In this document: piece by piece, positions 10,901-18,230 of the stretch
How positions within the stretch are numbered: position 1 is the first letter of the stretch
How the letters are laid out: every line of letters begins with the position of its first letter
IMG/VR virus record: IMGVR_UViG_3300021197_000454
Span: 1 to 31,248 of that record
Length of the DNA stretch: 31,248 nucleotides
From: a virus
Direction: 5' to 3' (one strand)
The notes under the pieces: generated by a model
What the model saw: the letters and a program-made list of their open reading frames with translations, nothing else
The model's database searches: none
What the model was told of the DNA's origin: nothing
Translations under genes and position numbers: made by a program

Positions 10901-11385
10901 ACTTCCTACCCGCTATGTTCCGTAACTTTGTTAAAGCAGAACGTTTGAAGCAAGAGGGACTGCTTACTAGGTCGGGTGCAGAAATAAAACCTGCTGAATA
11001 CTATACAACCTTAAAACTTTTTGCCCAGCGCATAGGATTTGCAGATACAGAAACCGCTAGTGACCAGCAGCTAGGGTATATGGTAAAACAAATGATCGCA
11101 GAACAAGCCGAAGCAAAAGCTAACGTGCTCAGAGGTCTTGATGCTGTAGTAGTTAAATTTGAACGAGACCCAACTAACAAAAACTACGAAAGAATAGACG
11201 ACTTTATGACCAAAGAATTAGACAAGTACAACGTAAAATATTTCTACGACATGATTGATGAAGATACAATAGAGAGTTCGCTCGACGGTAGGGCAGAGAG
11301 GCGCGGCGGTGCTGTTAAAGGAGTCTATGTAAACAAAAGGTTAGAGGACTTAGTGTTCCCACTTCTTGATCCAAAACAACAGTAA
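4927..11385 (+). CDS. Giant polyvalent-type internal virion protein with zincin and PLxRFG-like domain
   Basis: A 2152-residue protein starting at GTG two bases after the previous stop. In order: APWE repeats (residues 4-49); an Ala/Gly-rich hydrophobic stretch around 215-245; a possible winged-helix segment at 536-576 resembling FtsK gamma; twin EFVGPPV repeats (627-633, 638-644); basic coiled-coil regions; a zincin motif HEAIH (923-927) with a plausible third ligand E994 in DVTEFIAYG; long helical segments; PLTRLGSQF at 1779-1787, close to the PLxRFG signature of phage/conjugative polyvalent proteins; and a hydrophobic helix at 1825-1845. Known polyvalent proteins are carried in the particle and delivered with DNA to protect or process it. 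That role, and peptidase activity, are inferred from motifs. The gene ends the virion operon and converges on the minus-strand operon. Confidence 0.75.
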   Translation: MAKAPWELDWSAEEAVTTPQEQNNVAPWEENYDQTTLAPWEENYDQTTFSSTPPVPPTPEVDDRGFFPNIARGAGSAINQLATLPDTLDVQFDSFTVTQKQKILDAYQAIDEGADPKQVFRDANKDELTFSRMDLGRFLDYGKANRLERLEMRGTEEGALTEAREDVLQTLPDLQQRQQAAAEKYAPRVEGVTDIRSVGDFRDWLGFNIASGAVQLAPIVASAAVAGPAGALGAGTALAGSETVTNRLGYIRDITANLPPEEQAQAIIEYLDATKDVSTMTALVSGTLDLAGPVGGVLKRQLAKEAGKEITEGSLRRIAKESAEEAATGGAQEATQITGERVLGEQEGDALSIENLTRVVDAAAAEAAGSLGVSTGVVGVETAGRKFKSKKLENMSTAAGRAREQKELSAAISARATELSDADPDLTLEDAARQATEEITVGELFDDTEGDTTEFTLTADQSTDITEIAQNVLDNNFDPSTVADYSSYVSSPESGLGGEQGATFFASEIDRLKALQPDVVEDTSAIPTTSTTPPTIESQVADYVAQNKTATISEIQNEFKIGFNAAVQALNKIPNIQQDPNTMAYAVGVAEGDTNVPTINELKISGQLNTNPDTGLTAKNKKVKRPEFVGPPVNKKIEFVGPPVKKGRPVAEKTDEQNAALVEQRKESKRRGAQATRSVNKAKELYSTTPNQLLEKAAKRVDKQMTLAKYDKLLTEVTDLRELQRAGVLTDANLKKFNDGVQKLTKIEDTLKIEQANLQNNRIDALSKTYDVVMNARYQTNQTAINRAKELLAREDISDVDKKAARQRRTRNAVEQKATTNVKQSFNDTTNSEINPVLEDQEVTTDSALESIIKNGTRFERLLARRLRPFLRNTRLSIVQDLTAIDTATASEFLTGANGIYEYTTDTITLLAGDGTSNTTFLHEAIHAATLDILVRSINNPDSVSPRVNELREELIEQMYEAELKYTIDKENGKTNPELDLIVERGDIFGDVTEFIAYGITQPEMQEFLLTVPTTITRADAVAVTGLSKFINIIRQLFSMGENTDNGFVSLLDLTDQLVGINEAAADVPQNIVKQSRSKAKKITAAAEKLQRSKTASAIADNMAKAVLEARDENTGSDLVYALRRTATSKTLRQLVKTFTTTGLTRKLVNDFEVNSVKEVNSTVDAITMERARRIKQLANDIPEWEKFNSTYIEGGSILADVMHMATLSNFDPAKHKDLQAALRNDAKLIELRRAFAATQQDPNASRPVINAAKGAITRREGVIREVYEGTAGEGGVVVGGWNRLQQDENGGQRGVDIYKRARDAYQRTFDEHQQLLIDKINKAKPADGKTFTQEELDNKKKLLAYIVENYQRANEMEVYFPLMRYGDFYLKVGSGRGRSREYYMFESSVARDAFARRRAREINPLLSLEQQLAEDTMSVGSKAETIMSTEVRNTSQLLRDVFDLLENNTMADKESIKDSVYQMYLMTLPEADIRKRFTKRKGTTGFSSDALRNFVTHQNTSANQLTRLKYSDRLAQAIDAMDASLKGRPNRDIIKLYTDEVAARAQQESTPDRNYGILDKLAASGNSVVFYWMLSAPKSALIQFTQLPIVGYPVLSAAFGGAATTKVMAKYIAKITTMQGFGSREQISTDAEGNPVYQYKEPSLSRGNYIQENADPEMRAALQEAFEYATDRDIFMSTYASEMTSRTRTPSAKRNNALSKAAKFGADFMSGGFHHAERMNREIMFLSSFELAYADAKKRGLSTTEAQQEAQERAIELTYEGLFNYTNYNKPSLMKANPLTRLGSQFMTFPLQMTSMLTRNFFRGILGLKTMGMSKTDRLEAAGIFTGVLGMTWLFAGAVGLPLFSAMGSIIDEAKELYKGLFDDDDELDTDLMSFGNLPFDVWFRAVFIPRYFGVNSDIAQVLDLTEENAQLLGRVIEAGPLSALTGMNIGASTSLDGMWFRNDSPQAGYEQQVKDFMYDTSLGPFGSLVGNIGRGVEDLERGNYLRAMENFLPAMFRNFVKAERLKQEGLLTRSGAEIKPAEYYTTLKLFAQRIGFADTETASDQQLGYMVKQMIAEQAEAKANVLRGLDAVVVKFERDPTNKNYERIDDFMTKELDKYNVKYFYDMIDEDTIESSLDGRAERRGGAVKGVYVNKRLEDLVFPLLDPKQQ
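5002..5073 (+). repeat. Tandem 36-bp repeat encoding APWEENYDQTT
   Basis: Codons 26-37 and 38-49 of the giant gene encode the same 11 residues (APWEENYDQTT). The last 27 bases of this unit, from the Trp codon, are identical in both copies. A degenerate first unit, APWELDW, occurs at residues 4-10. The near-identity at DNA level points to a recent duplication. Confidence 0.85.
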
Positions 11386-11387
11386 CC

Positions 11388-11582
11388 CTATACTCTCCAT
11401 ACCCGAACACCCCGCACCCCGTCCTCTATTGTTATCTTACTGACTATCTTGTACTTAAATCTCTTTGTCTGTTTAACCACATATTTTGCAGCGGCTTTAC
11501 CATTCAGACAGGGAATAAAGAAAGATGATCCTTTGCTAAACTTCTTCCAGTTTATCTGGTACTCCACCTTCTCCACTTCCAT
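11388..11582 (-). CDS. Small basic protein of unknown function at the operon end
   Basis: A 64-residue, Lys-rich protein without cysteine clusters or membrane helix. The C-terminal half (VVKQTKRFKYKIVSKITIE, then GVRGVRVWRV) is beta-prone and basic. I chose ATG at 11582 because AGGAAG lies just upstream at proper spacing; an upstream ATG at 11639 in the same frame lacks this. It overlaps the 3' end of the primase gene by 47 bases and is the last gene of the minus-strand operon, its TAG lying 2 bases from the convergent virion gene's stop. I recall similar short proteins ending GxRVWR in phage genomes, with no assigned function. A nucleic-acid-binding role is a guess from charge. Confidence 0.6.
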   Translation of the reverse strand: MEVEKVEYQINWKKFSKGSSFFIPCLNGKAAAKYVVKQTKRFKYKIVSKITIEDGVRGVRVWRV

Positions 11583-14388
11583 CCGCGTCTTCCTGTTCAC
11601 TAAAGTCTGGCTGAATAAAGTCTGGATGATTGCCGTCAAGTATTACACAGCGTTCTAATCCAGAGGGTATCGGATAACCTTTACCCAAGCGAACATTCTT
11701 ACCCTTATGAATAAGTATACCTAAGTTTTTCAACTCTTTTATATTGTCGTTAAAGTCTGTCTGATTATCAGTAAAGTGGTCACGCAGTGCAGAGCGTTTT
11801 ATAAACACTCGCTTTGTGTCAGTCTCTAACCGTATATGCAACGGGCCACGAGGAGCTAAAGCAGCTCTGTTGTTTCTTGCGTGACTTCGCATATCTGCAT
11901 CGGACCTTATAGCCAACGTGTTATTAATGTGAGTCGTAAGAAAATCATAAATTACTGCGGTAGCTGCATCCACCGGCGCTGCTGTGGACCTCCTTAACTC
12001 TAATATTACGGGAGTGCACTTTTTATATATACGCTCCATATCAAACTTTATAAGCCCCAGTTTATTGGCAAGCCACCCGCCAGTTAGATTCGCTGCTATG
12101 ATAGCTGACCAGTTACGCTCGCGTTGAGTTAACTCTAGTTCCTTGTCAATCTTAGCTTGTATAGCAAGGAGTTTACGTTGTATATAGTCGGGGTTAGCAA
12201 TTATGTACTGTACGAACGGCACTATTGCATGTCCGTAATTTTCGTTTAACTGATGGTCAAACATAGCCTTGCCTTTTTCAGTGCCTACAATTTCTTTGCC
12301 CGGATAGTCAACGTTAAACTCAATAATACGCATCATCTCTCCGTCTGCCTGTGCCTTAGCACTCATAAGTTTTTGGTAGAAGGAAGCGTTGGACGTAGAT
12401 AAAGTTATGGTTCTCCATGTAGTATTGTTCACGCGATTTATGTTTGCTGTTTGAGTAGCTTTCTCTCTACCCTTACCTTGGGAACAAGCATAGGCATAGC
12501 TACTTACTTGATCCCCTGTCATGTTGGTAAGCTCATCCATAGTGTTAACAATGTTATTTAGATAACCCAGCTTGTTCGTCCTCCCCGGCACGCTGTCATC
12601 GTGCTTACCTAAGAGTTCTTCAGGGTCTCCACATACACTGTTAGCCATGCGTAGCACTGTAGTTTTACCTGTACCTGCTCCGTTATGTATAAGATTTATA
12701 ATAGCGCCCTTCTGCCCTGTCATTTTAAGCAGGGGTGCACCAAACCCCGACAATGCTGCAAATGCTTGTACTTCCAATCCCTCAAGGTTATATAGGTTAA
12801 ACACGTCTCGCCACTTCTCCAACGAACCTTTAGGTTTTAGGTGTGGTGCATATCCCTTAGTGGCTGGTGAGGCAGGTGAGTGGTAAACTGCGTCTACGGT
12901 TATTTCTTGCTCGCCTACAATGAACTTAGTGTCATTATCGGCCCATCCAAATTGTACTCTCATCTTTTTTGCTTTCCTCTCATTAAGTAAAGTTTGTACT
13001 GCGTACACTGCGTAGCCCCAAAGCTCCGCACCTTTTTTACCCGGAACTATTCCATACGTACCTACATGTTTAAGAAATGCTCTTTGTTCTAGCAGCTCAT
13101 TAGGTATAAGTATTTCTGATTCTCCGTCGTGCGGAGTCGATGACTTGAACACAGATATATGTTCTTTCTCTGGATTAATCATCCTATCCACTAAATAAAA
13201 ATCGTATGGGTATATAAAAACAGGGTCTTCATCATCAGCACCGCGCCTATATAAACCCCCATTCTTACCTCTGAAGTAAGGTTCAGGGTAGATACTATTA
13301 GCAGAGTCTTCATGTACTACCTTGCCTAAGCTATAGGGAGTTTTTATTTTCTTCTTGCTCTTACTGTTGAAGTGTTCGCACTCTTTACAGCCGCCCGGAT
13401 TGTTTATTTCAAATCTGGCACAGGTGTGAGGCGATTTTATAGGCGTTACTTTTCTTTCAGTTTCGTCAAGATCATAGTCGGGGTGTCCCTCAGACAGCGT
13501 ATGCACTGCTTTGTCACGATCTGAACAAAACTTAGCAATAGACAAAGCGTCAAACCAACGCGGTTCTATTAACGTGCTACGATTTCTTAGGCTATCTTGA
13601 AGTTGCTTACAACCATCTTCCCGAGTAACTATGCGCTTAAAAGAAAAGTCCCTGTTGAGTGCCTCAAATTTGTCAAGCGCATCCATCACAGGTCTTTTAC
13701 TAGTAGATCCCGACTTACCAGCACTTGCTGCTTCCTCCTCTTCCTCCTCTGTTACTCCAAGTAGCGAGCAAAGCTCTTCAAAGTCATAACGTTCAGTAGT
13801 TCCTACCTTTACACTTGCTTTCTTAGGTGGATTACTCTTGTGGTTGTATGTCTCAGGTAAACGCATGATGCGTGCTGCATCATACACATTGGGATCGGCA
13901 TAAAACTCTTGGGTAGCACAAAGCTTTTTAAGTCTGTTCGCTAGTGCAAGCCATTTGTTTTTAGGCACATCTTCAGTGAACCCCCAGTAGGCGTGTATAC
14001 CGTTCCCAGAATCTATGATTGCAGGATCAGGTAGTTCTACAAGTTCACAAAAATCAGTCAATGCTTGGCTGGCAGTTTCTTTATCAGGGTACCCATCGGG
14101 TAAACCAGAGGTAGCATTGGGTTTAGCTTTTTCTTCACCGCAATCTATGTCTACCCATATAGAAGAGAAACACTCTATGTTGTCAGCTAAACGACGGGTG
14201 GACCCTGCCTGTAGCCTACCAAGTGTAATGAAAACGTTATGGTTGCCTTGTACTAAGTCATCTATATGACCATCTAACGTCTCTCTGTCTTCTGTAAAAA
14301 ATGGTGTTACCTGTTTATCTTTCATGCCAACCACACAATACACGCCGCCCTTTGGTACTGCGTAATCTATGAGGTTAAAATCAGTCAT
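11536..14388 (-). CDS. Primase-polymerase/helicase fusion (AEP-type primase plus P-loop helicase)
   Basis: A 950-residue replication protein. The N-terminal domain shows archaeo-eukaryotic primase motifs: DID at 80-82 (metal-binding acidic pair) and SGNGIHAYW at 127-135 (nucleotide-binding His132). A short cysteine/histidine cluster (H321, C323, C334, C337, H339) probably binds zinc and separates the primase from the C-terminal part. The P-loop GAGTGKTT (570-577, K575) and NTMDEL downstream suggest an ATPase/helicase related to the DUF927 or SF3-like helicases of phage primases. It would make primers and unwind DNA at the fork together with the polymerase and SSB of the same operon. The start is coupled by ATGA to the upstream HTH gene. 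Confidence in primase plus ATPase is high; the helicase superfamily is less certain. Confidence 0.88.
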   Translation of the reverse strand: MTDFNLIDYAVPKGGVYCVVGMKDKQVTPFFTEDRETLDGHIDDLVQGNHNVFITLGRLQAGSTRRLADNIECFSSIWVDIDCGEEKAKPNATSGLPDGYPDKETASQALTDFCELVELPDPAIIDSGNGIHAYWGFTEDVPKNKWLALANRLKKLCATQEFYADPNVYDAARIMRLPETYNHKSNPPKKASVKVGTTERYDFEELCSLLGVTEEEEEEAASAGKSGSTSKRPVMDALDKFEALNRDFSFKRIVTREDGCKQLQDSLRNRSTLIEPRWFDALSIAKFCSDRDKAVHTLSEGHPDYDLDETERKVTPIKSPHTCARFEINNPGGCKECEHFNSKSKKKIKTPYSLGKVVHEDSANSIYPEPYFRGKNGGLYRRGADDEDPVFIYPYDFYLVDRMINPEKEHISVFKSSTPHDGESEILIPNELLEQRAFLKHVGTYGIVPGKKGAELWGYAVYAVQTLLNERKAKKMRVQFGWADNDTKFIVGEQEITVDAVYHSPASPATKGYAPHLKPKGSLEKWRDVFNLYNLEGLEVQAFAALSGFGAPLLKMTGQKGAIINLIHNGAGTGKTTVLRMANSVCGDPEELLGKHDDSVPGRTNKLGYLNNIVNTMDELTNMTGDQVSSYAYACSQGKGREKATQTANINRVNNTTWRTITLSTSNASFYQKLMSAKAQADGEMMRIIEFNVDYPGKEIVGTEKGKAMFDHQLNENYGHAIVPFVQYIIANPDYIQRKLLAIQAKIDKELELTQRERNWSAIIAANLTGGWLANKLGLIKFDMERIYKKCTPVILELRRSTAAPVDAATAVIYDFLTTHINNTLAIRSDADMRSHARNNRAALAPRGPLHIRLETDTKRVFIKRSALRDHFTDNQTDFNDNIKELKNLGILIHKGKNVRLGKGYPIPSGLERCVILDGNHPDFIQPDFSEQEDADGSGEGGVPDKLEEV

Positions 14389-14618
14389 TTTTTATACTCT
14401 ATTATTAACTTTTTTATTGACTCAGTTAAGTTATCGTTAGGCTCGTGAGTACCTACGAACCAGTTATAAACAGCTTGCCTACTGACTCCCAATCGGGAAG
14501 CAATCTCGGCAACGGGTACTTCATTCTTTATGCACACGCGACCGAGCTTAACTCCCAATAGAGACCTGCTGGCTTGTCTGTTAAGGATTCCTATCCTCGT
14601 AGTGTAGCCATAACTCAT
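14385..14618 (-). CDS. Small helix-turn-helix DNA-binding protein
   Basis: A 77-residue protein with a clear HTH segment: VAEIASRLGVSRQAVYNWF, a Cro/XRE-type or resolvase-type recognition unit, followed by a short helical tail. The start at 14618 sits 5 bases after the upstream stop; an in-frame ATG at 14639 would add seven residues and overlap that gene by 16 bases, and neither start has a strong SD. The stop overlaps the primase ATG (ATGA). Lying between the SSB-like and primase genes, it could be an origin-recognition helper, or a transcription regulator acting on the palindromic sites upstream of the early genes. The sequence shows DNA binding only. Confidence 0.75.
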   Translation of the reverse strand: MSYGYTTRIGILNRQASRSLLGVKLGRVCIKNEVPVAEIASRLGVSRQAVYNWFVGTHEPNDNLTESIKKLIIEYKK

Positions 14619-14623
14619 TTGCT

Positions 14624-15937
14624 TTAGTCGTCTCCCCATATGTCTATGATGTCAGCAACCTCAGTTGCAGCAGCTTCAGGTTCTTCTTTCTTCTTTTTCC
14701 TTTTAACCGGCTCTTTTATTTCTTCAACCTCTTCTTCATCATCGTCAAATAGATTGTCAACAGAAGTTGGTTTATCAACCGTTTCATCCTCGAACATTAC
14801 ACTGTTGTCCTCAGTTTCTTCAGACTGTGCTGATGTTTTAGTACCACCTGCGAACCCTTCTTCTATATCAAAAGGTGATTTGTTTTTGGGGGGCGCAAAT
14901 TCTATAAGCTGTACACCTTTTATTTGCAGGGACACGCCTCCTTTTTTATCTTCGACGTTATACCAAGGATACAAATTAACAAGTAAGTTTATTTTACTAC
15001 CTGAAGTAATTTGGAAACCGTCTTCCAGCATTTCGTTTTTTGCATTGAACTGTGCAGGACGCTCTGATTGCACTCCTTGGTACTGCGCCTTTTTCTGGGC
15101 TTTAAATTCAGCACCCTCATCTGTTTTTTGTATGTTTTTTGTAGCCATTTTTTCAGGCCAGTCTTTTGTTCGGTTTGGAGCGTTCTTCCACGCCTTTACC
15201 ATGTCCATATGTATAGATTTAGCTTGCTCCTCACTTACTACAAAACTGGTCGTATACGCTGCACCGGAGGCTGTCCATTTGCATGGTACAGTTCGACCTC
15301 TCGGCCCTTGTGACCTATCAAATGCGTAAGGTTGGTCTAGTCGGGGGTACTTTGCTACTGCATTTTTTATCTTGTATGACATTAGTGTTTCCTCATCTTC
15401 GTTAGTGGTATTAGCTACAGCTTCGATTGTCTTGGCTGTGTTTTGCAGTTCTTCCTCTGATAAAGGACGAACGGGTTTAAAATATATCTTGTGGTTTCCA
15501 TCTGTACCTTCAAAATATATCTCAGTTAAAACGCTACCTACTTCTTCTTTGTTACGTTTTAAATGATCCATGTACTTGTAAAGAGTTGTCCCTCTTGCGT
15601 CTCTGGAAAAAAGACTCCATGCACCTATCCTAAATCTGTACACAGTGTCAGAACCAAGCAGTGCTACTCTTACAAATGTAAAAAACTTACAGGGTGCGCC
15701 TTCCGCACGGTGGCTATTCTTAATGCTCCTACTACAGTCCAAGCATCTGTTTGCTTGCTTGAAAGGTGCTTTCTCACTGGGGAAAGAACAACCTATAGAC
15801 CAACAGGCTAGCTGATCCCCACTATAGTAAGACCTCGATAACGTACCACTGTTGACTACCACTGCTTGGATAGCTGTTAGTAATTCACCAGTTTCGGGGT
15901 GCACGAAGCTCCCGTCTTGTACGCGTAGTGTGTTCAT
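14624..15937 (-). CDS. Zn-binding single-stranded DNA-binding-like protein
   Basis: A 437-residue protein. The N-terminal part has five cysteines (C45, C50, C65, C68, C83), enough for a zinc site such as those in T4 gp32-type proteins. A second domain (about 190-345) starts around KWTASGAAYTTSF and ends near NLYPWYNVEDKKGGVSLQIK. The latter resembles the DUF2815/T7 gp2.5-like OB-fold proteins. The last 80 residues are an acidic/Lys-rich linker with a terminal DIIDIWGDD, typical of SSB acidic tails that recruit partner proteins. It lies between primase and helicase genes, coupled by ATGA to the gene upstream. Its role would be coating ssDNA during replication and recombination. The assignment rests on composition, tail and neighbourhood. 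Confidence 0.75.
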   Translation of the reverse strand: MNTLRVQDGSFVHPETGELLTAIQAVVVNSGTLSRSYYSGDQLACWSIGCSFPSEKAPFKQANRCLDCSRSIKNSHRAEGAPCKFFTFVRVALLGSDTVYRFRIGAWSLFSRDARGTTLYKYMDHLKRNKEEVGSVLTEIYFEGTDGNHKIYFKPVRPLSEEELQNTAKTIEAVANTTNEDEETLMSYKIKNAVAKYPRLDQPYAFDRSQGPRGRTVPCKWTASGAAYTTSFVVSEEQAKSIHMDMVKAWKNAPNRTKDWPEKMATKNIQKTDEGAEFKAQKKAQYQGVQSERPAQFNAKNEMLEDGFQITSGSKINLLVNLYPWYNVEDKKGGVSLQIKGVQLIEFAPPKNKSPFDIEEGFAGGTKTSAQSEETEDNSVMFEDETVDKPTSVDNLFDDDEEEVEEIKEPVKRKKKKEEPEAAATEVADIIDIWGDD

Positions 15938-16323
15938 TTCTTTGGTGGTTTACGTACAGATATAACGTGCTTTCTATTTACCTGTAGGCTTGGCGGTACT
16001 ACTTCAGGATTCTCTTCTAAGAACTCCTTCATGTTGCCGCCGTGAATACGCTTCTCTAGTAGATGAGTAGCTTCGTTCTCTAGGATAAATTTGTACATCT
16101 CATCCCAATTACTTACTCCAAAGTGTGTTTGCACTCTGCGGGATACGGTACCGGCTTTTGTTTTGATGGACTCGGTTTCTTCACCGAATAGCTCGTCTAG
16201 TTCTATGCTTATCTTCTGCTGTTGAGCTTTGATAACTTTTATCTCATCTTCTTTTGCAAGAATTGCTTCCCGCATCTTTATGTAGATAGAAGTTAGTTTT
16301 GCTGCTTCGTCATTGCCGTTCAT
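15934..16323 (-). CDS. Conserved phage coiled-coil protein beside SSB gene
   Basis: A 129-residue protein. Residues 10-50 are a charged amphipathic helix (KMREAILAKEDEIKVIKAQQ), probably coiled coil. The C-terminal region has SIKTKAGTVSRRV, then WDEMYKFILENEATHLLEKR and FLEENPEVVPPSLQVN. I recall this pattern in a widespread phage family encoded next to primase or SSB genes, without an agreed function. ATG at 16323 has AAGGAG seven bases upstream, better than the ATG at 16362. Its stop overlaps the SSB-like ATG (ATGA). About 50 bases separate it from the helicase gene, the largest gap in this part of the operon, with no hairpin seen. Likely an accessory replication protein by context only. 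Confidence 0.72.
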   Translation of the reverse strand: MNGNDEAAKLTSIYIKMREAILAKEDEIKVIKAQQQKISIELDELFGEETESIKTKAGTVSRRVQTHFGVSNWDEMYKFILENEATHLLEKRIHGGNMKEFLEENPEVVPPSLQVNRKHVISVRKPPKK

Positions 16324-16376
16324 ACTGTCGCTCCTTTTTAAGGGGACAGCCAGTTTAGGCAAACGTTTTTACATTG

Positions 16377-17930
16377 TCAAGTATTTAATTCTTGTTTGTA
16401 CAAATCAATTATTTTGCTGTGTTGATCTATGTTGGATCGCAGCATATTGTACAAGCGTGTCTCCACTTCGCTCCCACGTATGTGCACAACAGTCATGGGA
16501 TTGTGCTGCCCGGGCCTGTCAATACGAGCGTTGGCTTGTAGGTATGTCTCTACACTGGTGACGGGTGAATACCATATAACAGTATTAGCTGCGGTAAGAG
16601 TCAGGCCGTGTGATGCAGCTTGCGGTTGTATAACTAATACTTGTGGGTTCGGACTATCTTGAAAGTTTTTTATTATCTCGCTTCGTTTATTAACCGTTAC
16701 CTTCCCTGATATTACCTTGCACGATATTTTGTTTTTAGTCAGGAACTCACTTAGCAGTTCTATAGTATGGGTAAAAGGAACGAATACTAAAACTTTGTTA
16801 GATGATTCATCTATTGCTTCTTTAACTACTTTTAGTCTGTTGCTAACGTCGAACTCAATAACTTCTTTATCGTCCGTGTACACTGCACCACCAGATATTT
16901 GCAGCAGTTTATTAAGGTTGGTAGCGGCATTCACTGAAGTAACTTGCTCTCCGTCTGCTTCCATAGTCATACGGTCTTTCAACAGTTTGTAGTAAGCAGC
17001 TTGTTGTTTAGTAAGGGGCGCTTCCCGTTCTACATAAGTAAGCGGAGGAAGGTCCAAACACTGGTCTTTCTCAAACCGTATCGCTGGCTGTAGCACTCTG
17101 TGTACTATTTTGTCTGCGTCTGGTTTGGGCCTCCATGTAAACTGAGTAGCTTTGTACATGACGGCATCTCTAAATTGCCCAAAATACTTTGGCGTATTTT
17201 CATTGTTTACAAGTTTTGCTAGGCCGAACGCATCTACAGGAGATTGTGCTGCTGGCGTACCAGTAAGCATCCACAACCAATCTACGCTATTGACTATGCC
17301 CCGTATTGTTTTCCACCTGTTAGTTTGTGCATTCTTGTAAGCGTTAGCTTCGTCAATTACTACTAGATCAAAACCCCCTTCTAGTATCTCGTCCTTCACT
17401 ACTGCCACGCCATCAAAATTTATAATAACAAACTCTGATCCAGCATTAAGTATCTTCCTGCGCTGCGCTGAACTGCCGTGAGCAACTGAACAACTTCTGT
17501 GCATAGCAAATTTGAACAGGTCTTCTTGCCATGCAGACTTCATAATAGATAACGGGCATATTACTAGTACTCTGCTAACAACACCTATATTCATTAAGTA
17601 GTCTGCTGCCCATATAACAGATGCAGTCTTACCTGTACCTTGTTCGTTAAAACAAAAAGATTTTTTATTGAGCGTTAAGAAGCTAGATGTTTCTTTCTGA
17701 TGGTCAAACGGTGTATACCGTCCTCCCCACACATAGTCACGACTTATGGGAGAGGGCACATTCTTGACCTTCAAATCAGTGAGGGCTTGTGCACCTTCCA
17801 AATCCCAGCGTATAGCTAGCTTATAAACACCCCCCTGCTCTTCAAGTATGCGGTAGTTCTTTACCTTTTCGGTAACCATGTGGGGACGTTTAGTTTTTAG
17901 AATAATCGCTCTGTTATTAACTATCTTCAT
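16377..17930 (-). CDS. SNF2-type superfamily 2 helicase/translocase
   Basis: A 517-residue ATP-dependent DNA translocase of the SNF2/RapA-like group. Visible motifs: FDHQ (Q-motif-like, 75-78), Walker A NEQGTGKT (95-102), Walker B VVIDEAN (190-196, DEAN where DEAH/DEAD is usual), motif III LTGTP (222-226) and, near the C-terminus, motif VI QANARIDRPGQ. Both RecA-like domains are present and there is no large insertion, so it is a short phage version. Such proteins accompany phage family A polymerases and probably remodel forks or strip proteins from DNA. It overlaps the upstream HNH-like gene by ATGA. The replication/recombination role is inferred from family and operon. Confidence 0.9.
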   Translation of the reverse strand: MKIVNNRAIILKTKRPHMVTEKVKNYRILEEQGGVYKLAIRWDLEGAQALTDLKVKNVPSPISRDYVWGGRYTPFDHQKETSSFLTLNKKSFCFNEQGTGKTASVIWAADYLMNIGVVSRVLVICPLSIMKSAWQEDLFKFAMHRSCSVAHGSSAQRRKILNAGSEFVIINFDGVAVVKDEILEGGFDLVVIDEANAYKNAQTNRWKTIRGIVNSVDWLWMLTGTPAAQSPVDAFGLAKLVNNENTPKYFGQFRDAVMYKATQFTWRPKPDADKIVHRVLQPAIRFEKDQCLDLPPLTYVEREAPLTKQQAAYYKLLKDRMTMEADGEQVTSVNAATNLNKLLQISGGAVYTDDKEVIEFDVSNRLKVVKEAIDESSNKVLVFVPFTHTIELLSEFLTKNKISCKVISGKVTVNKRSEIIKNFQDSPNPQVLVIQPQAASHGLTLTAANTVIWYSPVTSVETYLQANARIDRPGQHNPMTVVHIRGSEVETRLYNMLRSNIDQHSKIIDLYKQELNT

Positions 17931-18229
17931 GCTTTAGATGTCTTCTTTTTACGTTCGCGTTTGCTTGTTTCAGATACTAAATTATTTTTAGAGTCTCTGC
18001 GGAATGATCTGTTACGACTGGCAGTCTCTACCCGTACACCATCGGAGTTCTTACCACCTTTGTCTATAGCTTTCTTATGTGCTACATCCTTACCATCACC
18101 TTTAGTAACCTTACCCTCTCGTGTAGCCTTGCGTCTGGCTTTGTTGCGCTGGGCACGTTTTTTCTTTTGCTCTTCTGTGCCTTGGTACTTAGCGTATTCA
18201 GCTTTGTAATCTCGTTTCTTAGTAGCCAT
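17927..18229 (-). CDS. Small basic HNH-like protein
   Basis: A 100-residue, strongly basic protein (many KK, RR and RK pairs). The middle reads GDGKDVAHKKAIDKGG, then NSDGVRVETASRNRSFRRD, resembling the H...N...N layout of small phage HNH-like proteins, in which a DVHH motif begins the ββα-metal fold. Here the first His is replaced (DVAH), so nuclease activity is doubtful. The ATG at 18229 lies one base after the upstream stop and has a GGGG-type weak SD; an in-frame start at 18283 would overlap the upstream gene and adds an unlikely hydrophobic leader. Its stop is coupled to the helicase by ATGA. It could be a nicking enzyme or merely a DNA/RNA-binding protein. Confidence 0.65.
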   Translation of the reverse strand: MATKKRDYKAEYAKYQGTEEQKKKRAQRNKARRKATREGKVTKGDGKDVAHKKAIDKGGKNSDGVRVETASRNRSFRRDSKNNLVSETSKRERKKKTSKA

Positions 18230-18230
18230 A

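Noticed and set aside
11386-11387. Bidirectional terminator between the convergent operons
   Set aside because: The stops are only two bases apart and no stem with a U-tract is seen in or around the junction on either strand.
14640-15329. 229-residue plus-strand ORF opposite the SSB-like gene
   Set aside because: Ser/Phe-rich antisense reading of a well-supported, coupled minus-strand gene; no SD.
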